Positions 1-6,946 of a DNA stretch of 7,026 nucleotides are shown here, piece by piece. Each line of letters opens with the position of its first letter. Position 1 is the stretch's first letter. The stretch is from assembly GCA_038237515.1 (NCBI GenBank), contig JBBRYP010000092.1:1-7026 (forward strand), in the 5' to 3' direction. The position numbers and the translations under genes are program-made. Source of the stretch: JBBQDZ01 sp038237515 (lineage in GTDB: Bacteria; Actinomycetota; Thermoleophilia; Gaiellales; Gaiellaceae). The notes below the pieces were generated by a model. It was not told the DNA's origin. It worked only from the letters and a program-made list of their open reading frames with translations, and made no database searches.

Positions 1-17
1 CCCTCGGCGATCATGCG

Positions 18-2567
<2,550 letters not shown>

Positions 2568-2576
2568 ATGAAGAAG

Positions 2577-2582
2577 CCTCCC
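2577..2582 (-). promoter_or_regulatory. Ribosome binding site of rpoB
   Basis: GGGAGG on the minus strand lies nine bases upstream of TTG at 2567-2565. No ATG or GTG is placed as well, so this site decides in favour of the TTG start. It lies just after a short A/T-rich patch (ATTTTTAA), unusual in this GC-rich DNA. Confidence 0.7.
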
Positions 2583-2631
2583 TTAAAAATGGTCGTAGGA
2601 CGTGCAGGGCGGAACGGCGGCGCAACCCTCA

Positions 2632-2661
2632 AGGATAGCAACAGCGCGCCCCCCACCGCAA
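2632..2661 (-). promoter_or_regulatory. Possible promoter upstream of rpoB
   Basis: On the minus strand TTGCGG (2661-2656) and TATCCT (2637-2632) are 18 bases apart, resembling -35 and -10 boxes of the housekeeping sigma factor. The implied start would leave an rpoB leader of roughly 60 nt. Both boxes are partial matches, and such pairs occur by chance, so this is only a candidate for extra rpoB transcription. Confidence 0.25.
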
Positions 2662-2826
2662 GCAGACGCTACGGCGGGGCCGCTGTGACCCTCGGAGTGT
2701 AGCTCGTATTGGTGGAAACGGTGGTCGAGGGTGCGATATTCCCGGCTGGCTGTCTCCCTTGCGAGCGCCTTTCGCCCCTCGGGGATTCCTTCGGGGGTCT
2801 TGTTCGGGTGCGAGGGTACGCGCTCC

Positions 2827-2841
2827 GGCCGCTTCGCGGCC
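2827..2841 (-). repeat. Perfect hairpin GGCCGC-GAA-GCGGCC
   Basis: Six-base-pair inverted repeat closed by a GAA triloop on the minus strand. The core GCGAAGC is known as an exceptionally stable mini-hairpin. It lies about 50 nt downstream of the rplL stop and has no following T-run, so it looks more like a pause, processing or stability element than an intrinsic terminator. Confidence 0.5.
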
Positions 2842-2863
2842 TTGCCTTACGGGTTGTGCTAGA

Positions 2864-2879
2864 GCAGGCTGAAGCCTGC
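2864..2879 (-). repeat. Hairpin 10 nt after the rplL stop
   Basis: GCAGGCT and AGCCTGC form a perfect inverted repeat separated by two bases, in practice six pairs with a TTCA loop on the minus strand. Starting 10 nt after the rplL stop, it could protect the 3' end of the rplL message or act as an attenuator. No T-run follows. Confidence 0.45.
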
Positions 2880-2889
2880 ATCAGCAAGA

Positions 2890-3276
2890 CTATTTGACCT
2901 CGACGCTCGCCCCCGCTTCCTCGAGCTGGGCCTTGATCGAGTCGGCCTCGTCCCGCGCGATTCCCTCCTTGACGGCGTTCGGGGCGCCGTCGACGAGATC
3001 CTTCGCCTCCTTCAGGCCGAGGCCCGTGATCGCGCGGACGACCTTGATCACCTGGATCTTCTTGTCACCGGGACCCGTGAGGACGACGTCGAAGGCGCTC
3101 TGCTCCTCGGCTGCCTCGCCGTCGCCGGCACTCGCAGCGCCGCCCGCCGCAGCGACCGCGACCGGCGCCGCAGCCGTTACGCCCCACTCCTCCTCGAGCG
3201 AGTTCTTGAGCTCGACGAGCTCGAGCACCGTCATCTTGCCAAGCTGCTCGACGATCTTCGCTGTATCCGTCGCCAT
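2890..3276 (-). CDS. rplL: 50S ribosomal protein L7/L12
   Basis: Acidic stalk protein that binds L10 as dimers and recruits translation GTPases (EF-Tu, EF-G, IF2). The 128 residues match the family length. Residues 1-33 are the dimerisation domain, 34-56 an Ala/Gly-rich flexible hinge, and about 60-128 the factor-binding C-terminal domain containing KKIQVIKVVRAITGLGLKEA (72-91) and ending in the typical EVEVK-like tail, here SVEVK. The ATG at 3276 is preceded at eight bases by AGGAGGG, which lies inside the last codons of rplJ. The gap to rplJ is 4 nt, suggesting coupled translation with extra initiation for the higher copy number of L12. The stop is TAG, exactly at the usual family end, which matters when judging the TAG in rpoB. 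Confidence 0.98.
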   Translation of the reverse strand: MATDTAKIVEQLGKMTVLELVELKNSLEEEWGVTAAAPVAVAAAGGAASAGDGEAAEEQSAFDVVLTGPGDKKIQVIKVVRAITGLGLKEAKDLVDGAPNAVKEGIARDEADSIKAQLEEAGASVEVK

Positions 3277-3280
3277 CTCT

Positions 3281-3895
3281 TTAGCCCTCCTGTTCGATCG
3301 CGGATGAGCCGTTCCGGCTCTCTCCGCGCGCCGCCTCCGTTACCGGGGCGGCTGGGTTTGCTGTTGAACCTTGCTCCTCGAGCTGCGCGATCCGCGCCTC
3401 GAGGACACCGACGAGATCGCGCAGCGGCGCCGTGAAGAGACCGACTATGGCGGTCAGGGGACCGGCGACCGCCCCGACGAGCTGGGACCGCAGGACCTCG
3501 GTCGGCGGCAGCGTCGCGAGGCTCGTCACCTCGGCCTCGCCGATCGCCGCACCGTCGAGCAGCCCCCCGCGAATGGTGAGGACGCGAGTCGTCCGCGCCG
3601 CGTCGGCAAGCGCCTTGGCGACGGCCACCGGGTCACCGCCGGCATCGAGGAAGGCGATCGCCGTAGGACCCTCGAGCAGCGCCAGGACCGCATCCGCGCC
3701 GGCGGCTTGCGCCGCCCGCCGCGTGAGCGTGTTCTTGACGACGGAGAAGCGCGCGCCGTGCTCCAGGAGCTTCGAGCGGAGCCGGTCGATCTCCGGCATC
3801 GAGAGCCCGCGGTAGTCCGCGACGATGAGCGTCTGCGTGCCCCGGAGGCGCTCGGTCAGCTCCTCGACGATTCGCTCCTTGTCCTTCTTCAGCAT
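3281..3895 (-). CDS. rplJ: 50S ribosomal protein L10
   Basis: Base of the ribosomal L7/L12 stalk: the N-terminal domain binds 23S rRNA with L11, and the C-terminal helix holds L12 dimers. Visible family features are KDKERIVEELTERL at the start, TLIVADYRGLSMPEIDRLR, VVKNTLTRRA, the GPTAIAF segment, and an LRDLVGVLEARIAQLEEQ helix near the C-terminus. About 28 further residues (STANPAAPVTEAARGESRNG and on), polar and probably disordered, make the protein (204 residues) longer than the usual 165-180. Two ATGs are three codons apart (ATG AGC ATG). AGGAGG is only two bases from the first (3901) but eight from the second (3895), so I prefer 3895; the alternative gives 206 residues. An L10 leader precedes it, and rplL follows after 4 nt. 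Confidence 0.95.
   Translation of the reverse strand: MLKKDKERIVEELTERLRGTQTLIVADYRGLSMPEIDRLRSKLLEHGARFSVVKNTLTRRAAQAAGADAVLALLEGPTAIAFLDAGGDPVAVAKALADAARTTRVLTIRGGLLDGAAIGEAEVTSLATLPPTEVLRSQLVGAVAGPLTAIVGLFTAPLRDLVGVLEARIAQLEEQGSTANPAAPVTEAARGESRNGSSAIEQEG
3285..3291 (-). promoter_or_regulatory. Strong ribosome binding site of rplL
   Basis: AGGAGGG on the minus strand, eight bases before the rplL ATG and overlapping the last codons of rplJ. It is among the strongest sites in the window, in keeping with L12 being made in several copies per ribosome. Confidence 0.75.
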
Positions 3896-3901
3896 GCTCA
3901 T

Positions 3902-4020
3902 CTCCTCCTGAAAATGACCAGGGCTCGCGTGGGCGAGCCCGGAGGAAGGTACGGAGCTTCCGTCGGACCGCCTCGGCTGGGCTTCCGCCTCACGGCTGCC
4001 AGCTGTCTCGGGCGAGCGTC
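3902..4020 (-). promoter_or_regulatory. L10 (rplJ) mRNA leader, autoregulatory element
   Basis: The 130-nt spacer before rplJ carries the L10-leader signature. On the minus strand AGACAGCTGG (4008-3999) and CCAGCCGAGG (3980-3971) form a GCTGG/CCAGC helix flanked by the AGACA and CGAGG strands of a kink-turn-like internal loop, closely resembling the B. subtilis rplJ leader pair. Inside lies GCC-GTGA-GGC, a small stem with a GNRA-type tetraloop. Downstream come ACGGA-AGC-TCCGT (3963-3951), an 8-bp hairpin (3940-3921) and the rplJ Shine-Dalgarno site (3909-3904). In known systems the L10(L12)4 complex binds this helix and represses its own operon. The match is by eye and the outer borders are approximate. 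Confidence 0.72.
3903..3947 (-). promoter_or_regulatory. Hairpin plus anti-SD pairing at the rplJ start
   Basis: GGGCTCGC (3940-3933), loop CCAC and GCGAGCCC (3928-3921) form a perfect 8-bp stem. Immediately 5' of it, TCCTCC (3946-3941) is fully complementary to GGAGGA (3908-3903), which is the rplJ Shine-Dalgarno site; the pairing can be extended by one T-G wobble. The two helices can stack, leaving an 11-nt bulge, and would hide the ribosome binding site. This offers a switch for L10-controlled translation; it is an inference from complementarity. Confidence 0.55.
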
Positions 4021-4031
4021 CAGGTCGATCG

Positions 4032-4787
4032 TTACGCCGAAACCAGCTCCCTCGAAGAATCGGCCCCGGCCGATTCGTCCAGCTCGTCGACGATGCCGCG
4101 AGTCCTCGCCGGATCCACGTGGATGCCGGGGCCCATCGTCGTCGTGAGCGTGATCCCGTGGATGTAGCGACCTTTCGCGGCAGCGGGCTTCGCGCGAACG
4201 AGCTCGTCCACGAGCGCCGCGTAGTTCTCGACGAGGGCGCGCTCCTCGAAGCTGCGCTTGCCGATCGGCATGTGGATGTTGGCGCCGCGGTCGGTCCGGT
4301 ACTCGAGCTTGCCGGCCTTCGCGTCCCGGACCGCCTTGCCGACGTCGAAGGTGACCGTGCCGGTCTTCGGGTTCGGCATCTTCCCCCTCGGCCCGAGGAT
4401 GCGGCCCAGCTTTCCGACGACGCCCATCAGGTCCGGGGTCGCGACCGCAACGTCGAAGTCGTCGAAGCCGCCCTCGATCTTCGTCGCCAGGTCGGCGGCA
4501 CCCACGACGTCGGCGCCCGCCTCCTCGGCCTCGCGCGCCTTCTCGCCCTCGGCGAAGACCGCGACGAGCTGCTCCTTCCCCGTGCCGTGCGGCAGCATCA
4601 TCGTTCCGCGCAGCTGCTGATCGGCGTGGCGCACGTTCAGACCGAGGCGGACGTGCGCCTCGACCGTCTCGTCGAAGCGGGTCTCCCCGAGGCCCTTGAG
4701 AAGACGGACGGCCTCGACGGGCGTGTAGAGATTCTCGCGGTCGATCTGCGCGCGCGCCTGGCGGTATCGCTTTCCGTGCTGGCTCAT
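4032..4787 (-). CDS. rplA: 50S ribosomal protein L1
   Basis: L1 binds 23S rRNA helices 76-78, forms the mobile L1 stalk that helps release E-site tRNA, and in many bacteria represses the L11-L1 message. The 251-residue protein opens with a basic YRQARAQIDRENLYTPVEAV segment and contains LPHGTGK (65-71), AVATPDLMGVVGKLGRILGP (114-133) and the family signature GPRGKMPNPKTGT (132-144). Near the end, TLTTTMGPGIHVDPART is the usual closing strand. Some 20 residues beyond it (ELDESAGADSSRELVSA) make it longer than the common 225-235 residues. Start ATG at 4787 has only a weak AGG six bases upstream. It is separated from rplK by 130 nt with a hexamer tandem repeat, rather than the short gap common in other genomes. 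Confidence 0.98.
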   Translation of the reverse strand: MSQHGKRYRQARAQIDRENLYTPVEAVRLLKGLGETRFDETVEAHVRLGLNVRHADQQLRGTMMLPHGTGKEQLVAVFAEGEKAREAEEAGADVVGAADLATKIEGGFDDFDVAVATPDLMGVVGKLGRILGPRGKMPNPKTGTVTFDVGKAVRDAKAGKLEYRTDRGANIHMPIGKRSFEERALVENYAALVDELVRAKPAAAKGRYIHGITLTTTMGPGIHVDPARTRGIVDELDESAGADSSRELVSA

Positions 4788-4828
4788 GGGCGGCCTAGTC
4801 TAGCGGCGAGTGAAACGCCCGCCTCCGG

Positions 4829-4857
4829 CGCGAGCGCGAGCGCGAGCGCGAGCGCGA
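4829..4857 (-). repeat. Hexamer tandem repeat between rplK and rplA
   Basis: Four perfect copies of CGAGCG (4831-4854, plus-strand reading; CGCTCG on the minus strand) with partial units at both ends. It lies in the untranslated spacer about 45 nt upstream of the rplA start. Six-base units keep any reading frame when copy number changes, but the spacer is not clearly coding. Replication slippage makes this tract a likely site of strain variation or of assembly error. Confidence 0.85.
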
Positions 4858-4917
4858 TGTTTCTCCGCGGCCCTCCTGAACCACGATCGGCTCCGCTTCG
4901 CTTCGCCGGGTCGAACA

Positions 4918-5343
4918 TCATCTCTCGACCTCCACGCCCATGCTGCGCGCCGTCCCGGCGATCACGAGCATCGCCTGGTCGACGTCGCGGGCGTTCAGGT
5001 CCTGGAGCTTCGTCTCGGCGATTCTGCGCACCTGGTCGCGGGTGAGGCGCCCGACCTTGGTGCGGTTCGGCTCGGCCGAGCCCTTCTCGAGAGACAGCGC
5101 CTCCTTGATCAGCACCGCCGCGGGCGGCGTCTTCGTGATGAAGGTGAAGGACCGGTCTTCGTAGACCGTGATCTCGACCGGCGTGATCCGGCCGTTCTCC
5201 TGCGCGGTCTGGGCGTTGAACGTCTTGCAGAACTCCATGATGTTGACCCCGTGCTGCCCCAGCGCGGGACCCACCGGCGGGGCCGGGTTCGCCTGTCCGC
5301 CGGGAATCTGGAGCTTGATGAGTGTCAGAACCTTCTTCGCCAA
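4918..5343 (-). CDS. rplK: 50S ribosomal protein L11
   Basis: L11 forms the base of the GTPase-associated centre with 23S rRNA helices 43-44 and L10; it is part of the thiostrepton site and needed for RelA activation in other bacteria. The 141 residues equal the family length. LTLIKLQIPGGQANPAPPVG and PALGQHGVNIMEFCK (about residues 6-40) are the hallmark N-terminal domain with its proline helix. The C-terminal RNA-binding domain runs from about 72 and includes LSLEKGSAEPN and AGTARSMGVEV. The start is TTG at 5343, giving the family-typical MAKKV; AAGG seven to eight bases upstream supports it, and no ATG or GTG lies close by. The gap to nusG is 13 nt, too short for an L1 binding site in front of rplK, so any L1 control would need another site. 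Confidence 0.98.
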   Translation of the reverse strand: MAKKVLTLIKLQIPGGQANPAPPVGPALGQHGVNIMEFCKTFNAQTAQENGRITPVEITVYEDRSFTFITKTPPAAVLIKEALSLEKGSAEPNRTKVGRLTRDQVRRIAETKLQDLNARDVDQAMLVIAGTARSMGVEVER

Positions 5344-5356
5344 GGCGCGCCCTTCG

Positions 5357-5887
5357 TCAGTCGATCTTCTTGACCTGGTCGAAGCCGAGCTCGACCGGGA
5401 CCTGGCGCTCGAAGATGTCCACGAGCACCTTCAGCTTCTGCTGGTCGCCGTTCACCTCGACGATCTCGCCGTCGAAGTCGGAGAGCGGACCGGAGGTGAC
5501 CTTGACCGACTCGCCGAGCGAGAACTGCACGGTCGTGCGCGGACGGTCGCCCGCGGAGGCGCCGGTGTGGAGGATGCGATCCACCTCGGGCTGGGACAGC
5601 GGCACCGGCTTCGAGCCGGCCCCGACGAATCCCGTCACACCGGGGGTGTTCTTGACAACCGACCACGCGTCGTCGTTCAGATCCATGTTGACGAGCACGT
5701 AGCCGGGAAGCACCCGCTTCTCGATCTGCACCTTTTGCCCGTCCTTCGTCTCGATCACCTGCTCGGTCGGCACGACTACGCGCCGAAATCGCGGCATCTG
5801 ATTCATCGAGACGATCCGGTGCTCGAGATTCGTCTTGACCTTGTTCTCGTGCCCCGAGTAGGTATTGATCACAAACCACTGAAACAT
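5357..5887 (-). CDS. nusG: Transcription termination/antitermination factor NusG
   Basis: NusG binds RNA polymerase across the clamp and protrusion through its N-terminal NGN domain and contacts Rho or ribosomal S10 through its C-terminal KOW domain, linking transcription with termination or translation. The 176 residues match the family. NGN covers about 1-110, with WFVINTYSGHENKVKTNLE (4-22) and KRVLPGYVLVNMDL (57-70). KOW covers about 121-175, with LGESVKVTSGPLSDFDGEIV (124-143) and IFERQVPVELGFDQVKKID at the end. There is no long N-terminal extension of the kind seen in Streptomyces or Mycobacterium NusG. ATG at 5887 has GAGG eight bases upstream. It follows secE after 16 nt and precedes rplK after 13 nt, so it is surely cotranscribed with both. 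Confidence 0.98.
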   Translation of the reverse strand: MFQWFVINTYSGHENKVKTNLEHRIVSMNQMPRFRRVVVPTEQVIETKDGQKVQIEKRVLPGYVLVNMDLNDDAWSVVKNTPGVTGFVGAGSKPVPLSQPEVDRILHTGASAGDRPRTTVQFSLGESVKVTSGPLSDFDGEIVEVNGDQQKLKVLVDIFERQVPVELGFDQVKKID

Positions 5888-5903
5888 CGTCGAGACCTCG
5901 GCT

Positions 5904-6242
5904 CTATCGGAGGAAGACCTTCTCGACGAGGCGCTTGAAGACCTCGTCGGAGGCGTAGAGGTAGAAGCCCACGATCAGGCAGGCGATCAACACGACGACG
6001 GTGCCTTGGATGACCTGGCTCTGACCCGGCCACTCGACCTTCTTCAGCTCCGCCCAGGACTCGGAAACGAAGCGCTTGCCGCCGGAGCCCGGAAACCGCC
6101 GCCCACCGGAGACCGGAGGCGCAGGCGGCGTGCGCCCCACGTCGCCGCCGTTCGTGGCGGGGCGAACGCGAGCGGGCGGCACGGCGGCATCGGCGGTCTG
6201 AACGCGGCGCGCGCGGCGCTCCTCCCGGGTCTGCCGCGCCAC
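5904..6242 (-). CDS. secE: Preprotein translocase subunit SecE
   Basis: SecE is the clamp of the SecYEG channel in the cytoplasmic membrane. Of the 112 residues, 1-57 are rich in Arg, Ala, Pro and Gly and probably disordered. The conserved core follows: an amphipathic helix FVSESWAELKKVEWP (58-72) with the family motif ELKKVxWP, then one membrane segment at about 79-97 (GTVVVLIACLIVGFYLYAS) and a short basic tail ending VEKVFLR. This is the single-span form usual outside the enteric bacteria. The GTG start at 6242 overlaps the rpmG stop (TAGTG) and has GGGAG eight bases upstream within rpmG. A longer frame reaching back into rpmG is an overlap artefact. Translation is probably coupled to rpmG. 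The stop is TAG at the family-normal end. Confidence 0.95.
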   Translation of the reverse strand: MARQTREERRARRVQTADAAVPPARVRPATNGGDVGRTPPAPPVSGGRRFPGSGGKRFVSESWAELKKVEWPGQSQVIQGTVVVLIACLIVGFYLYASDEVFKRLVEKVFLR

Positions 6243-6406
6243 TAGCGCGTCTCCCGGTGCACCGTGTGGGTGCCGCACCAGCGGCAGAACTTCTTGAACT
6301 CGACGCGGTCCGGATGGTTCCGCTTCGATTTCTCGGATTGGTAGTTCCGCCGCTTGCAATCGGTGCAGGCGAGCGTGATTGCGACTCTGACTCCGGTCTT
6401 TGCCAT
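6242..6406 (-). CDS. rpmG: 50S ribosomal protein L33, zinc-binding form
   Basis: Small protein of the large subunit near the E site. The 54 codons translate as MAKTGVRVAITLACTDCKRR, then NYQSEKSKRN-HPDRVEFKKF-CRWCGTHTVH-RETR. Two CxxC pairs (C14-C17 and C41-C44) can bind zinc, so this is the C+ type rather than the cysteine-free type that replaces it under zinc starvation. The NY and K(K)YCP-like regions match L33, with CRWCGTHT in place of the commoner CPRCRKHT. ATG at 6406 has almost no Shine-Dalgarno match (only GAG next to the start). The upstream tRNA ends 35 nt away, so the message may begin at the tRNA processing site. The stop TAG overlaps the secE GTG by one base. Confidence 0.95.
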   Translation of the reverse strand: MAKTGVRVAITLACTDCKRRNYQSEKSKRNHPDRVEFKKFCRWCGTHTVHRETR

Positions 6407-6441
6407 CTCGTGTTGAGTGAGTTTCGGTGAACGAGGGGGAG

Positions 6442-6514
6442 TAGCGGCGGGTGGATTCGAACCACCGACCTGCGGGTTATGAGTCCGCCGCTCTAACCGC
6501 TGAGCTACGCCGCC
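6442..6514 (-). tRNA. tRNA with CAT anticodon, probably elongator tRNA-Met
   Basis: A 73-nt cloverleaf: acceptor GGCGGCG (6514-6508) with CGCCGCT (6449-6443), D arm GCTC/GAGC, anticodon loop CTCATAA (6483-6477) with CAT at 6481-6479, variable loop AGGTC, T arm GGTGG-TTCGAAT-CCACC and discriminator A at 6442. The 3' CCA is not encoded. Two pairs are irregular: G1-T72 is a wobble at the acceptor end and A31-C39 is a mismatch closing the anticodon stem. The initiator form is excluded by the lack of the three G-C pairs and of the C1-A72 mismatch. A CAT anticodon could also belong to tRNA-Ile2 (lysidine-modified). The position just before rpmG-secE-nusG, as metT before rpmG in mycobacteria, favours Met. 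Confidence 0.88.
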
Positions 6515-6527
6515 CCGCGCCGCGCGA

Positions 6528-6533
6528 AGTGTA
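6528..6533 (-). promoter_or_regulatory. Possible -10 box of the tRNA-rpmG transcript
   Basis: TACACT on the minus strand fits the TAnnnT pattern of housekeeping promoters and lies 13 bases before the tRNA 5' end, which would give a leader of about 6-7 nt. No recognisable -35 box is present at 16-18 bases; that position is occupied by a perfect GGGGGAACC/GGTTCCCCC palindrome. The same 9-mer AGCTACACT recurs upstream of rpoB at 2696-2704. Confidence 0.35.
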
Positions 6534-6542
6534 GCTAATCGT

Positions 6543-6563
6543 GGGGGAACCCCTGGTTCCCCC
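6543..6563. repeat. Perfect palindrome upstream of the tRNA promoter
   Basis: GGGGGAACC and GGTTCCCCC, nine pairs with a three-base loop. It occupies the place where a -35 box of the tRNA promoter would be expected, so it could be an operator, the end of an upstream transcript, or a copy of a dispersed element. It resembles the palindrome at 6843-6867. Confidence 0.6.
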
Positions 6564-6842
6564 CCGGACCCCCCTCCTTGCGACCGCCCACTGCGTCCGA
6601 GCCGCGACGGGGCCAGTCACTCGCGCACCCCTGCGACCGTCTCTTTTCGGGTTGAGCCTCCCGCCGGGCAAGCCCGGCTCCGGCGGCGACCGGCCTCGCA
6701 AACCCGGGCGGACCGGGATGGAGCAGCCCGTCCCCCCGAACGGCGATGGAGAGCGTCTGTGCCCAGTGGTCTACCTCGGCGTCCTTGGAGAACCATTGGT
6801 ATGCACGAGCCGGAAGGCGAGTGCACGTGCCTGGAGGGGGCG

Positions 6843-6867
6843 AAGGGGGGAACTCCGTTCCCCCCTT
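6843..6867. repeat. 11-bp perfect palindrome in the gene-free stretch
   Basis: AAGGGGGGAAC and GTTCCCCCCTT pair perfectly around a three-base loop. The core G(5-6)AAC...GTTC(5-6) is shared with 6543-6563. The adjoining GGAGCGGAGGCGAAGCCGC has a low-complexity look typical of dispersed intergenic repeats in GC-rich genomes. No T-run follows on either strand outside the stem. Confidence 0.6.
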
Positions 6868-6914
6868 GGAGCGGAGGCGAAGCCGCAGCGATAACTCCCC
6901 GAGTCGTGTAGCGG

Positions 6915-6946
6915 CCGGGGGGGTCTCGGGGGGCGAGAGCCCCCGG
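6915..6946. repeat. Two-part imperfect hairpin with long G runs
   Basis: Outer arms CCGGGGG (6915-6921) and CCCCCGG (6940-6946), inner arms TCTCG (6924-6928) and CGAGA (6934-6938), joined by a 2:1 internal loop of G residues and a five-G apical loop. The G7 and G6 runs might also adopt other structures. No function is evident. Confidence 0.5.

Larger units (their letters stand above)
2568..2889 (-). promoter_or_regulatory. rplL-rpoB spacer, structured untranslated region
   Basis: This 322-nt stretch between the rplL stop and the rpoB start contains no gene I can support; a 72-codon open frame in it lacks family features. It holds two perfect short hairpins close behind rplL (2864-2879 and 2827-2841), a C4/G4 palindrome around 2774-2783, a spaced inverted repeat (ACCCTCG at 2688-2694 with CGAGGGT at 2726-2732) and a possible promoter near 2632-2661. 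In E. coli the equivalent spacer carries an attenuator and an RNase III processing site that lower rpoB expression relative to rplL. A similar role is plausible here, but no T-tracted terminator is visible. Confidence 0.45.

Noticed and set aside
2669..2887. 72-codon minus-strand frame in the rplL-rpoB spacer
   Set aside because: It starts almost at the rplL stop and reads through hairpins as a basic, low-complexity peptide without any known motif or convincing start site.
3911..3940. Intrinsic terminator before rplJ
   Set aside because: The 8-bp hairpin is followed by TGGTCATTTT, whose T stretch is short and seven bases from the stem; an anti-SD role fits better, though partial attenuation is not excluded.
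4119..5045. 308-codon plus-strand open frame across rplA and rplK
   Set aside because: It is antisense to two conserved ribosomal genes and runs through the hexamer repeat as alternating Ala/Ser and Arg-type residues.
5904..6359. Longer 151-residue version of SecE
   Set aside because: The first 39 codons overlap rpmG out of frame; the GTG at 6242 with GGGAG eight bases upstream gives the expected SecE start and a TAGTG overlap.
6720..6840. Possible further tRNA, SRP RNA or other structured RNA
   Set aside because: GGATGGAGCAG and CCGGAAGG-like pieces recall known RNAs, but no cloverleaf, T-loop or SRP helix 8 arrangement can be drawn.
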